Source: Isoetes taiwanensis
Lineage: Eukaryota > Streptophyta > Lycopodiopsida > Isoetales > Isoetaceae
Assembly (NCBI GenBank): GCA_021234155.1
Contig: JAJEKV010000020.1
Coordinates: forward strand, 6,434,563-6,498,562
DNA length: 64,000 bases
Direction: 5' to 3'
Position numbers and translations under genes: made by a program. Shown here one piece after another: positions 33,421-44,895 of the stretch (the first letter of the stretch is position 1; every line of letters starts with the position of its first letter). The notes beneath the pieces were generated by a model. The model did not search any database. It worked only from the letters and a program-made list of their open reading frames with translations, and was not told the origin of the DNA.

Positions 33421-34540
33421 TTGTTGCTACGAAAAGATGTCCCTTTCCAATGGAATCATAATCATTAGTTTGCTTTCCAAGTTTTAAAGGATGTGGTTAA
33501 TCCTTCTGTTCTACGTTTGCCAAAGTTTGGTCTACCTTACTTGTTATGTGTTGATGCAAGTGGTATGGCTTTGGGCGCAGTTTTGATGCAGGATGGTCAT
33601 CCTATTGCTTATGAAAGTCGAGAGTTTTTTGACACGGAAAGTAGATATAGTATTTATGATAAGGAATTTCTGGCTATCATTCATGCTTTGAAAGTGTGGC
33701 GACACTATCTTTTAGGGTCAACGGTTCATATTTTGACTGACCACCAAAGCATTAGGCACATTGTTTCATAGAAAACATTATCGGAAAGGCAGTTGAAATG
33801 GGTTGCTTTTATGCAGCAATATGATTTCTCAGTGGATTATCGTCCTGGTAAAGAGAATGTTGTGGCGGATGCTTTAAGTAGGCGTTATGCAGTTTGTTCT
33901 CTTTCTATAGCACAATCCAACCATTTGGAGGAAATGAAGCCGTTGTATGCCACTGACCATGATTATAAGGATATTTGGTTGTTGGCTCAAAGTGGAAATG
34001 CATATGGATATAAGATCGTTAATGGATTCTTATATAAAGGTCCAAAGCTATGCATTGTTCGGGACTTTCGGTCACTTATTCTTAGAGAAGTCCATGATGA
34101 ACCTACTGCGGGTCATCGTGGCGTGGGGGCGACTTTGGCAAAGCTTGAACCATACTTTATTTGGCCTGGATTGCGGAGAGATGTCTTGGTTCATATTCGT
34201 CATTGTGTTACTTGTCAATGGATAAAGAAAGCGAACAAGAAACCTCATGGTGTTTCTTTATCCTTGCCTATTCCAGAGGCAAAATGGGAGCAGATCACTA
34301 TGGATTTTATTGTTGGTCTTTCTGCAAGTTCTCGCAAGAACACTGTTATTTGGACAATTGTTGATTGTTTAACTAAACACGCCCATTTTATTCCTTGTTG
34401 GGATAAGTTGACGGCTTATAGTGCGGCTACGCTCTTTATCAAAGAGATATTTAGGCTACATGGATTGCCAAAGGAAGGCATTGTTTATGCAATTGGGAAC
34501 AGAGTTAAGCTTCTCCACTGCTTTTCATCCAGAAATTGAT
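33421..34540 (+). pseudogene. Chromovirus RNase H and integrase N-terminal part
   Basis: RNase H: LCVDASGMALGAVLMQDGHP, ESREFFDTESRYSIYDKEFL, ILTDHQSIRHIVS, then an amber codon near 33768 and the frame reopens (RQLKWVAFMQQYDFSVDYRP). Integrase zinc site: HDEPTAGHRGVGATL, HCVTCQWIKK. Core: WEQITMDFIVGLS (first Asp). The stretch holding the second catalytic Asp is deleted near 34471-34480. Confidence 0.85.
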
Positions 34541-35395
34541 GGACAATCCGAGGTGGTAAATAAAGTTATTTGTTCCATCTTAAGGGGGTTTGTCAATGAG
34601 CATCAAGGTCGTTGGAAAGAGTATTTGCCTATTGCTAAATTTGTGTATAATAATACCTATCAGTCTACCATAAAGATGACCCCTTTTCCGACGGTCTATG
34701 GTCAGCCTGTACGGGAGCCACTCTTTCGAGTGTGTCAGGATGTTCCAGCTGCTGATGATTTGGTTATTGAACATAAGGATCTCATAGACTTGCTTCAAGC
34801 TCGTATTCGAGATGCTCAAGCATCTTTTGCAAATAAATCATCTAAGTTGCAGCAACCAATGGTTTTTAAGGAAGGAGACTGGGTATGGATGAGGATCCAT
34901 AAAGGCCACTTTAAGAAAGATGCACGCAAAAAGGATCTTAAGTTGGCACCTCGTTTCCATGGACCATTTCAAGTTACTAAAGTGGTCAATGAGAATGCAT
35001 ATCAATTAAGATTGCCTCAAGGTTGGAAAATGCATGATGTAGTGAATGTGTCATTCCTAAAGGCTTATCATGGTAAGGAGTTACCTCAACTTGGGAGGTT
35101 AAGTGAGCCAGAATTGATTGATGATTCCGAAGTTCTAGAGTCGGAAACAATTTTGGCGGATAAATATACTAGTGGTTCAAGACAATATTTGGTAAAGTTT
35201 GCTCACAAACCTTTGGAGGACGCTTCATGGGTGCGTGGCAATATTTTAGAAGCTTATCCAGATATTCTTAGGGAATATAAAGATCGGAAAGCAAAGGAAG
35301 CCGAGAGACAAGAAGAAGTCCAAGGACAGGCTTCTACTAGCCGGCCTAAACGAGGGCCAAGGAAGGACTATGCTCAGATGGCTAAAGGTATTTAA
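34480..35395 (+). pseudogene. Chromovirus integrase C-terminal part with chromodomain
   Basis: The frame resumes after the deletion at LGTELSFSTAFHPEIDGQSE (the DDE glutamate). It continues with the integrase C-terminus (FKEGDWVWMRIHKG, APRFHGPFQVTKVVNENAYQ) and ends with a chromodomain (about residues 240-295: ETILADKYTSGSRQYLVKFA, EDASWVRGNIL). Chromodomains of this class steer integration to heterochromatin. The tail is Lys/Arg-rich. Stop at 35395. Confidence 0.88.
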
Positions 35396-35442
35396 ACACC
35401 CTTTTGCAGCAGAGGACTGCTGCAATGTCAAGAGAGAGGGAA

Positions 35443-37241
35443 TGATATATGCCAAGGAGGACGTGGCAAAAGGCTTTATGTGACGTTCCACGTATTTATA
35501 CGGTATACCTATAAATATACTGACACGTCACGCAGTAAGGATACGCCACCATGGGGTATTTTAACCTAGGGAGTTGACCTAAAAGGGATTAATTTAGCTA
35601 TGCTAAATTAATAAAGGGTTAATTAAAGGTTAATTACCTATAATTAAGGAATCATTATCTAATTAACTCAATTAAGCTAATTAAGTTAGGATAATTGATT
35701 AATTAGGAAGGTGGCACCTGGCCAAAATTGATTGGCCAGTAGAAGAATGCTAACTTGGGGCATCAAATTGGATCCCTGTCCCATTTTGACCCCAAATCGA
35801 ACCAAGAGGAAGAGCTGCTGAGCGCCCAGATTGCTTGAAGATGGAGATGCCACAAGACAATGGATCCAGCAGGAATTCGGGTTAGTGGATAGATTAGCTT
35901 GACATTTCTAGGGCCAGCGCCTCTGTCAGTCTTCTTTGTTTGTCCTTGGTTATGTTTAACCCTTGTTTGATAGTTAGAACTGTTCTCAGTTATATGGATT
36001 ATGTTCTGTAAAGTATGGATGGATGTATCTATGGTAGTATCTCTGTTAGTCTTCCAGAAAACAGGGATTAAAGGGGGGTAGAGACCTCTGTGACCTATAT
36101 TCATTAGTATGCTCCTAGTAGTTCCCCTAGTTCCCAGTAATTGCGGCCTTTGCACAAGATCCCACCAAGCTGTGGAATCTATGGCATGATTGAAGCACCA
36201 GACAAGGAGCCGTGGTAATGAGGTGTGGGGTGGGGTCTCGCCTGAGCATAAAAGGCTACGGGGACTCCTTCAGTGAGCTAGGCCTAATAGCCAGCCAGTG
36301 AACTAGGCCGGGTATGGGTCTGACACTCCCTGGGTACAGCTGTGTGATCACCCTGTACTTTGTGTAGATTTAGGGGAGTAGGTCGGGTACGGATGCGGGG
36401 GTCGCTGATGCGGCACATATTCTCTAGCTCACCCATGGAATCACTGCGACTCTGGGAAGGGACACTTTCCTGACCTGCCTCATCGGACAGGGGAGATGTA
36501 ACCCGGAGTAATCCCGAAGGGTGATGCCTTGGGATTGCGTCTCCGGAAGGCTACAATGACGCCATAGCTTGATTCAGCTCATCTGCAAAGTGTGCACAGG
36601 AGGGGCGGATGGAGTGGACAACCCTAGCCAATGTTCTATGCCAGCCAACGCCATGCCAAGATTCGGTCTGCTGATCTCTTGAGACCTAGCCGTCAGTCGA
36701 TCCTCATTGGAGTCTGAACCAGGGTAGAACCATGGGTTTGGGGACGTTTTCTCTAGTATTAAATGCATCATCTCTGTTGTTATCAGTTGGATGGATGTGC
36801 CACCCTTCGGGATGGTATTTATTAAGTGATTATGCTGTATGCTAACCTTGTATGCACGCTTCCGCGACATAGGAGTCCCATTGAAGGCGTGGGCCGAATG
36901 ACACCTCCGTGTCCTTCACCCGGGCATCTTTCTATAGATGGTCCGAGTTAGATGGAGGGCCCTGCTCATGGCGAGTTGGTTGCCATGGGAGGGGGAAGTC
37001 CCCATATGTATACGTCCGGAGTGCCGTATACGTTCAGGGAGCGTCACACTTTAGGCCTTTTTGGGCCATGTGGGCCTTTGGGCCTTTGGGCTATTGTCCA
37101 AAGGAGGCTTTGGTCCAAAGAGGGACCAAAAGGGCGTGCATGCTATATAGTTGCTCAGTGAGAGCTCTGGGGCAGCTGTGACTTGGCTGAGGGCTCGTGG
37201 TTGGGTGATGAGATAGCATGCCACATCAAGAGTCCATTTTA
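35443..37241 (+). repeat. 3' LTR of the chromovirus
   Basis: It starts TGATATATGCC directly after the purine tract AGAGAGAGGGA and ends CCATTTTA before the target duplication CTTCT. It carries CTATATAG at 37143-37150, the likely TATA box. The first ~1.6 kb (U3) has no partner at the 5' end. Short reverse-strand open frames inside (35763-36155, 36574-36870) have no recognisable product. Confidence 0.75.
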
Positions 37242-37246
37242 CTTCT

Positions 37247-39300
37247 CATTCTGCCTCTGCTTAATTTCTGATCAAACATCTAGTATCTGCCCTCTAGTGT
37301 CTGTCCTCTGATTAATTTCTGATCAAGGTGTGGAATGAGCATTCCCAATGCCCTTCATCTGCATTTGTAACTGCTTTTTGATTTGTTGGTTTTGTTGCAC
37401 ATGTATGTCCTACTGGTGGTGCCTGTTACAACATTAGAAGAGCATTGTAACATGATTGTTTCTGAATATTCTCCTGTGCAGTGCCTCTGAATTTCCAGGG
37501 AAAAAGTTTCGGCGGTGCCTAGTATTTACAACGAATCCATCATGGATTGATCAGGCCATTATGGATGCAACATGCTTGAAGTGTGTTTAAACTTTGTTTG
37601 TAAATGTTTGATGAGTCCATGTTTCAAGTGGGTAAGTAGAGTGTTCTAGCTCTTTCTATAATACCAACTGAAATGGTTGCTTGTTCAGACCTGCATTTGA
37701 TGAGAGGAGACTTCAAATTGACTTAGAATAGATCATGTTTTGCATGATAATAATAAGTGCTCTAGACAGCAGCAGCAGGTGAAACTATCTCAAGCAAATT
37801 GTCTTTGTCAAACTACAGTTTTATAAGAATCTCTTTCAAAATTTGCAAGGCTGAGAGCTTCATAAGACTTCTATAGACAAGTTCATTCATCTCTAGCTGG
37901 ATTGATGCAATCTTTCCACTTGCCTGTTGTTTACCTCAATATGGTAATAGGCATTGGCACCTCTTAGAACGATGTATATGTACTGCAAGGCATGCTAATA
38001 ATATAGAGGTATGTTATGCCAACAGGCTGGCATAAATTTCTTATTTCTGATTGTTGTGCTATAAGGGATCTTATCTCACTTCCATCATCCCTGCAGGTGA
38101 ATTTGAGGATGTACTTAAGTATTTGGCTACTCGAGTCTGTTAGTCGGCTTTCTAATGCAGATACTACAATAAAGTCAGCACCTAAAGCTTTTTTAAGTAT
38201 TGTTTGAATGTGTTTGTGGTCAACTGGATGGAAGTTTATTATATTCTGGATAATGACAATAGGAAGATTGGTTGCTATGATTTCTTTTGAAGAGCTCATA
38301 CATCCCCCTAACAAAGAGCCTGCATGGATAATTGCTCGAGAAACTTGGATTGGGAGGAGCTTCATAAGCATACAGTTAGGTTTACAAGAGTCCTAAAGGC
38401 AATGTATATTCATTTTTTCAACTATGCAACCAATCGTAACTCACACTGTAAGTACAGACATAGTTTACATATCTTGAAATTCTAATCAAGAAGTAATGTG
38501 ACTAGGAAACATTAGCTTTTGCCATCTCCCAAGCATATAAACATGTCAAGCTATACAAGGCACCTCGATGGGACCTTCGTCTGGATCTGCAATGGCCTCA
38601 ACACTTGTTTAATAGACAATAGAAGATGGTCTATAATACATGTGCAATGTTGGATGGAATATTTAGAGTTACTGGATGTTCAGAATGGAGTTGATGTAGA
38701 CAAAATCTACGGAAGGTTTTACAAAAGAAAATGTCACAATGGTAAAGTTGCAAGAAATGAATTGATAGGGGAAAACTTGAATGGATTTCCGGCATGCCTA
38801 AGGTTGCAAAAAGCTCCCTAATCCCCTGCTCCAGTTGTCGCACACAGAGCACAATATATTGAAGATAGATAGATAGATAGATATTTTAAGAAGTTTTAAT
38901 TTCCTTAGCAGTACGATGAAAAATAAGAAATGCAATGATAGAGATTATGCCAGATCATATTTTGCATGACATGGCCATTCTCTCAGAAGCTTAAGGTTCG
39001 CTTCGGTAGCAAAGAAAAACTGTAAAACATGTATAAACTCTCTCTTTTCCTGCATTGCTGGGTTTGTTTTGGGTTGCTATCTTCCCTATATAATTCTTCT
39101 CTTAAGCACTGAAGTTTCTAACATGTATAAACTACAGGGTTGTGCTATGAAAATAATTATTTGCTTGGTCTCACTTTGAAGCAAATCATAGATAGATAGA
39201 TAGATGGCTTTTAATGGGTCAGGTTACATGAGATAACAAAAGATACTAGCATATGTGAGCATTGGATCAGTGGACACTTGAATCCATGGAATGGCTAACA
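37247..39300. other. Intergenic, exon-like scraps only
   Basis: A reverse-strand frame at 37964-38371 (135 residues, with ALGADFIVVSALESRLTDSS) and a plus-strand stretch near 37483-37590 (KKFRRCLVFTTNPSWIDQAI after a CAG acceptor) look coding-like but match no family I recognise. (GATA)n runs lie at about 38863-38882 and 39188-39206. Confidence 0.35.
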
Positions 39301-39541
39301 TAACCGTCACATGTATCTAAGGTGATGATGTCAATAACCAGAAAGATTGCCAAAGTTTGGGACAAAATAACGCACCAGTATTTGATCGCAATGCATTATA
39401 GTAGACAACCGATGAGCAACAAAAATGCAAGTACGGCCTGCAGCAAGTTCCTTCAAGGATCCCAATATTGCAGCCTGCACGCAATTTTACTTTATCATGT
39501 GCTTGACTTCTAAGTTGTCCAAAATATAGCTTGAAAAATAC

Positions 39542-39826
39542 CTCAGTTGCGGAATCCAAAGCACTGGTAGCCTCGTCACATATCAACAACCTCGGGGCCT
39601 GTTGATGTGAGATAAACAGTCACAGGTTAGAAACATCTAAGGTGCAAAATGGAGCATAAGAGGCATCTTAAATTTAGACTCTTTTTACAAATAAACAATG
39701 TGCATAAGATAAGACAATTCATGTGACCAATTTATGTAGAGATCCATCTCGCAGGAAGTAGGAACGGGTCCATACTTTCAAGAACGCTCTTGCAATGGCA
39801 ACACGTTGCTTTTCTCCTCCACTAAG
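39542..39826 (-). pseudogene. ABC half-transporter fragment: signature and Walker B exons
   Basis: Exon 39776-39826 encodes exactly LSGGEKQRVAIARAFLK, the ABC signature. A 177-bp GT-AG intron follows. Exon 39542-39598 encodes APRLLICDEATSALDSATE (Walker B and D-loop). Both splice junctions fit in phase 0. The sequence is closest, from memory, to the mitochondrial ATM/ABCB half-transporters involved in Fe-S and glutathione-linked export. I find no Walker A exon upstream and no H-loop exon downstream within reach. This is either a captured fragment or part of a gene with very long introns. Confidence 0.75.
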
Positions 39827-39859
39827 CTACAAAACCAAGACCAATTAGTCGAGACTCAA

Positions 39860-40560
39860 GTATAAAAGACAGAAGAATCTAACAACATGGGTGCATGACT
39901 ATGGGTTGGCCGCATAGAGTTTGCCTCTCCTACGTCTTCAGATTCATATGATCTGGGAAATTTGTTTGCCTTCGGCCCAGGTTTTGTGGTCTTCCAACAT
40001 GTAGAGGATAAACAAGACAGGCCGTCACCGAGCATCGGATATTTGCGGTGGAAGGATCGCCAAACTCCGAGGAGCCAAACTCCGGCAGACAATTACTTGG
40101 GTTTTCTAATTTCCCTGGCCCTGGGATTCAAAATTACAGAATCGAACGACTAAAAATGATTACAGCTGACGTGACAAGACACGTGGCATAGCTAGAAACG
40201 CAGGAAAGTGGGCAGCTCGGGTTAGGCAACCCTGCTAAAAAGAGAGAGAGAACTTTTTAGTTGTGGGGTTTTGTGTTTCACGATCTATAATAAATGGATA
40301 TCAAGTATTTGATATTTTACTATGTTTACTGGTTTATATGTTATTCTTGAAGTTGTCAATGTTTTTTTTTTTTTTTTTTTTTTGATCTTTTTATCTTTTT
40401 CTCAAGCTTTAAAAACATCTCCCGTAATGAATATGTAGCACAATACAGGGGGTTCCAGGGGGATTTAATAACAATTCCTGAAACCATAGACCATATATCC
40501 CTAAAACAATTGAATGGGATTGTTATAAAAAAAAAAAATATAAATTCAAGATAAAAAAAA
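39860..40560. other. Intergenic, no supported gene
   Basis: It contains a pure poly(T) run at about 40363-40384, perhaps the tail of a reverse-strand retroposed fragment, and short open frames without recognisable products. Confidence 0.35.
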
Positions 40561-40565
40561 AATCA

Positions 40566-40684
40566 CATTAGCTTACTGGGTATATTGGTTAAAGTAGTCT
40601 TATTAGAATATTGAGCTATTTTGGTAGAGGTTCGAGCCCCCGTATTTTGAGTTATTTTGGTAGAGGTTCGAGCCCCCGCATTTC
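40566..40684 (+). repeat. tRNA-related / SINE-like sequence with duplicated box B
   Basis: TAGCTTACTGGGTATATTGG resembles a tRNA box A. GGTTCGAGCCCCCG fits a box B (GGTTCGANNCC) and occurs twice, in a 35-bp tandem unit beginning GAG(C/T)TATTTTGGTAGAGG (about 40612-40683). There is no cloverleaf with matching acceptor arms, so it is not a tRNA gene. A tRNA-derived SINE head is the best reading. Confidence 0.5.
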
Positions 40685-41217
40685 ATATTCTAAAATCGTA
40701 TTTCATATTTCAAAAGCATAGGCGCCTCCAATCATAAATGACTATAAGCGAAATGAGAGGTGCCCAAGGCTCCAACATATGATCTGGGTCGTCGGATCGA
40801 CTCCGATTACTGTGGTAGTCCAGAGTGCACCTCGTTTAGAATATGTGCATCTCGTTTAGAGGGGGCACGAAATTTTAGTGAATTTTAGGCCTATATTACA
40901 TCAAGTAATGTAGGCATGTGTCAACTGGTGGCATCCGCTGACTTTATTTATTGGTAGCTGCTACGTATCTATAATTGTAAATGCCACGTCATCATAAAAT
41001 TTCCTGCCCCCTCTCATTATGTGGGGTAATGTGCATGGTCAGGCCCTTACGCATGGTACGGACCAGGCTCACAAGGCTCTTACCCTGTGTGAGGGCTTGC
41101 CCAGGCACATTACCTCTACCACAACACACCACAACTACACCGTAGAACTTCTTAGGTTTCATGTACAATGTAATATAAGTTTGTATAGGGGAATGGAGAT
41201 CCCAACCTCCATTCCCC

Positions 41218-41646
41218 TACAATATAGAACTTGGGGAGGATTTTTTTTATTTCAGCTATAAACTCACCCGTTTCAGCAGCAAAGCAGCAAAACAGAGTTC
41301 AAGATGTGTCAAGAACAAAGGAAAACAGAGGCTTAAATCCGGTAGACTTTATCTACAGATCAAATCCGGCAGACTTTACTCAGAGATCAAATCCGGCAAC
41401 TTACCTACACAGAGCTTAAAGCACCTGCGAAGAACTCAGATCTCCGGCGAACTCAGAGCACCTGCGAACTGATCTGCGAAGAAGAGTTCGACGGCTGTAA
41501 ACCCTAAGCGAAACCTAAGTTGAAACCTTTGCACCCGGTCACGCGGAATGGATTAACCCTATTTCCATTCCGCAATGGAGGGGAGTGCCACGTGGCGGCA
41601 CATAAATGCAAGCCAGGAAAAAAAACCGACCCAAGTTCTATATTGT
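41218..41646. repeat. Foldback element upstream of menG
   Basis: ACAATATAGAACTTGGG at 41218-41234 is mirrored by CCCAAGTTCTATATTG at 41630-41645, and the flanking poly(T)/poly(A) extends the arms. Between them lie about three units of a ~26-bp repeat with AAATCCGGYAGACTTTA (about 41334-41400). It could be a MITE. No clear target duplication was found. Confidence 0.5.
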
Positions 41647-41894
41647 TTATAACAATGATATGCATTTTTTGATTGGATTGGATCGACTCTGTCATTGACC
41701 TCTGGAAATAGCAGTTTGACATGTCTTATATTTGGAGGAAGGGGTATGCTTGCAATATGTGGAATGTATTGTGGTAGAGACGAGCCAATATAGATAGTAT
41801 AATAGACTAGGCATAGAGCCTCGAATAAAAGCAATTCCCAAAATTTGTTTGTTTTTTCTGGATGACGTGGTCTTAGTGCACAGGACATCTGTCT

Positions 41895-44400
41895 ATGGCG
41901 ATCGCAATGGCGATGCCGATGGCAATAAGCTCTTCTCGAAATCGTATTTGCTCGACCAGCTTCTCCAGTCTTGGTTCTGGTACAACTCTTATTCTAGCAA
42001 GCACGATTTTTGTATGCATGGATTTCAGCATTTCGGAGCTTTGCAGGAAGACACAGAGACTCTTTACCAGTATCTGCGTCTATGAATGAGGATGCTCAGA
42101 TGGTGGTAGAAAGACAACGTCTTTTCAATCGCATTGCTCCCGTGTATGACAATGTGAGTTAATGCATTACATGTCAATTTGTTATTTATCAATTACGGAC
42201 TATAAAATCTATTATGTGCAGCTAAATGATTGGCTCAGCATTGGACAACACAGAATTTGGAAGCGCATGGCGGTTTCATGGAGTGGGTATTATACTCCTC
42301 ACATACCATCGAGTGCTAACCTTTGTATGAGTTAACAAACTCCTGTTGGAATCTTACTCTTAATTGATATACCAATATAATAGGTATCTAAATGCATGCA
42401 TGTAAACCTACATTTGATGACTTGCATACATGGAGGCAACATAGGCACAATAGAAATGGCACTGCATTTTCCTGCTCAGCTTTTTCACCCCGCCATGCAA
42501 AGAATGTACTGTTGATAAATGAGTCAAACGTGAGCAGTGATTTGATTAATTATGCGCTTCTCTGCAGAAGGATACTTAATTTTCTGCTATCTCTAGAAAA
42601 TGGTTAATGCTAGCTATGGACTGTAGAAGGCTGAATTGAAATAGACCCAGTGGTCATGCTACACCGGGACGTGCTTTTGCAGGTGCTCGTCTACATGCAC
42701 TCATACATTAATGATATCTTCTCTAACCTCTTCACATCACACAGAAGTCCCCAGTTAGCACTATGGCCAGCAGCTTAATTTCTATTCAATGAATAGAGGA
42801 CTTAATGTAATACACCTGCTTTAGATATTGATTTGTTTGATTTTTTTCAGGGCAAAACCAGGGGACTGTGCCCTTGATATTTGTTGTGGAAGTGGGGATT
42901 TGGTCTTTATCTTTGCTGAGAAGGTGGGTTCCACAGGACAGGTGGGTTTCAAATTCTTCATTTTGTTTAAAGCAGTTCTATTTATATACAGTTAATCGTT
43001 CAGAACGTACACAGAAATTAAGAAGACATACACGATGTCAGAAGCCACTAATTTGGCAGGCTTAGAATCACACTGATCTAATATATTGACATTTATCATC
43101 TGCAAAGACTGAATTAAAGAGGTGTGACTGTAATATCAGCCACTGTTGTTGCTAAAGCAACTACTTTAAAGCATTGGATGGGTATATTCACCTCATATTT
43201 GATGGATAATCTTACACCAGGTTACCATAGTATTCACGTTTGGTTCAGTATGGACAACTTAAAGGAATACCCCTGCTGATTATAGGATCAATTGTTTGGT
43301 CTCTGTCCCAAAAAAGAAATTAGTTAGTGTCTAGAACTAACCTTTGTACAAGACTAAAATGACTTTGGAGTTGCTTTTGGTTGCTCTCTGAGCATGCCTA
43401 TCTTCTCTCACCAGGTTACAGGTCTTGATTTCGCCGAGAAACAATTATCGCTAGCCAAGAAACGACAAAGAGACTCCTCCTGTTTTTCCAACAAAACGAT
43501 AAAGTAAGGCAAGTTTAATATGCTAATTACTCATGAGGCATTGCTTAATATTTTATTTTCAGGATTTCTCCCTAAGCATAGACAATTTGACTATGATGTA
43601 GATGGATTCTTGGTGATGCCTTGAATTTACCTTTTGAAAATGCAACTTTTGATGCCATAACTATGGGTTATGGATTGCGAAATGTTGTAGATATTCCCAG
43701 GGCTCTAGAAGAAATTCATCGCGTTCTTAAGCCAGGTCTGCTGGAAGAATATTGATTTCCTAAATAGATTCAGTGTTACTAAAATTTTCTTTTTGCGTTT
43801 TTTATCTTGTGTAAGGGCGTAAAGCATGCATTCTGGATTTCAACCACAGTGAAAACAACTTTGTCAATGAATTACAGGTAATACTACAAAAGGGCATCTC
43901 TATGTTGTTCATATGAGATAAGGGCAGAAAGTGAAAAAACCTTTATTGTACTTTAGTAACAGTGTTTCTATTTTCCCACAAGACTTGTTTCTGCCTAGCC
44001 CAAAGATCCTGAGGCCATCAAATTTGATCTTGCAATTTGGTCAGGAAATAAGAGCTAGTTATTGCCTGTCACTAACCAGTGTCACTAACCAGACATGGAA
44101 AGAGCAATTGTTGCAGGGCTGGATACTGGGTAACATAGTTGTTCCGGTCGCAACCTTGTTCCAGTTACAGGATGATTATGAATATATACGTAGCTCTATA
44201 TTAAGATTCCCAACAGGTATTCGAAAGGTAAAGGTATTATTGGTTGTAACGTCATTGTAACATCTCTCTCAATATATTTGTCAGGAAGGGATTTGAAGCT
44301 TCTAGCCATGAAGTCAGGTTTTGCAAAAGCTGAACATTATGAATTTGGAGGAAATTTCATGGGAGCTCTTGTTCTTACTAAAGATTCGCGTGAGAACTGA
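41895..44400 (+). CDS. menG: 2-phytyl-1,4-naphthoquinone methyltransferase, plastid (phylloquinone synthesis)
   Basis: Nine exons: 41895-41979, 42047-42153, 42222-42286, 42851-42941, 43415-43503, 43602-43735, 43816-43877, 44117-44216, 44285-44400. All are GT-AG, phases fit, and the product is about 282 aa. The N-terminus is Ser-rich like a chloroplast transit peptide (MAIAMAMPMAISSSRNRICS). UbiE/MenG signature: FNRIAPVYDNLND, GQHRIWKRMAV, SAM motif I ALDICCGSGDL, EGD-type WILGDALNLPFENATFDAIT, MGYGLRNVVDIPRALEEIHR, PVATLFQLQDDYEYIRSSI, FPTG, EFGGNFMGALVLTK. It catalyses the last ring methylation of vitamin K1 with SAM. The first intron would be only 67 bp. The alternative is a frameshift in the transit peptide. 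The catalytic domain is intact either way. Confidence 0.92.
41980..42046 (+). other. Very short putative first intron of menG
   Basis: GT at 41980 and AG at 42045-42046 (CTTTGCAG) join the transit-peptide frame to the mature-protein frame. An alternative acceptor at 42027-42028 also restores frame, with a 49-bp intron. Without splicing the first frame stops at 42087-42089, just before NEDAQMVVERQRLFNRIAPV. Confidence 0.5.
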
Positions 44401-44672
44401 ATTGTGGGGTACATTTGGGGAACTCTTTTGAGTTTCATTATCGAAGGTGATACAATTGCTCAGGTGCAGGAGACACATGGAACGAAAAGTTATGTTTGCA
44501 GAAAGCTGCTTAGAGCCCTATGTTGCAATTTTGTTACAATAGTGCAAGCATAAGAGTTTATCCCAAGGGACAAATTGTAGTCTAATAGCATTCTACTCCA
44601 ACTTTATGAAGCCAATGCATTATGGCTGGTGATACACTGCTTAGGGAAAAGAATGAAACATCAGGAAGGTTG

Positions 44673-44849
44673 TGAAGACGCTCTACTCCAAGAATCAAGA
44701 ACTCACGGTGAAAGAATTAATTCAAGAATGTGATGCACATATACAATGGCTGCCGTTAACTACCGGACAGAAATAATAAACAGAAGAGAGCTATTCCTAA
44801 TAACTAGTTTGTTATAGAAATCTATCTAACTGCCGCGTGTTCCCCTATA
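44673..44849 (-). repeat. 3' LTR of the copia element
   Basis: 177 bp. On the reverse strand it follows GAGGAGGAGTA and ends in CA. It lies 272 bp after the menG stop. Confidence 0.88.
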
Positions 44850-44895
44850 CTCCTCCTCAGGAAGATAGATATGAGCTTCATCCCCCTGAATCTTA

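Larger units (their letters stand above)
30503..37241 (+). mobile_element. Dead chromovirus (Ty3/gypsy) with palindromic 5' end
   Basis: It is flanked by CTTCT at 30498-30502 and 37242-37246. Order: inverted LTR-end arm 30503-30693, spacer, direct LTR-end arm 30708-30890, tRNA-iMet PBS at 30892, gag, protease, RT, RNase H, integrase and chromodomain (30915-35395), a purine tract, and a ~1.8-kb 3' LTR (35443-37241). Damage: frameshifts near 31473 and 32260-32290, amber codons near 32808 and 33768, a Glu in place of the second catalytic Asp of RT, and a deletion removing the second integrase Asp. It is completely inactive. Confidence 0.9.

Noticed and set aside
35763-36870. Reverse-strand ORFs in the chromovirus 3' LTR
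   Set aside because: They are short, without domains, and lie in U3 of an inactive element. Treated as chance.
38863-39206. GATA runs as regulatory GATA-factor sites
   Set aside because: They are simple microsatellites, also seen inside a dead LINE at about 24850.
40566-40684. Functional tRNA gene
   Set aside because: Box A- and box B-like parts exist, but no acceptor stem or anticodon arm pairs. The second box B is a tandem duplicate.
41019-41261. 80-residue ORF upstream of menG as an additional N-terminal exon
   Set aside because: It lies partly in the foldback element, has no plausible donor joining it in phase to menG, and does not resemble a transit peptide.
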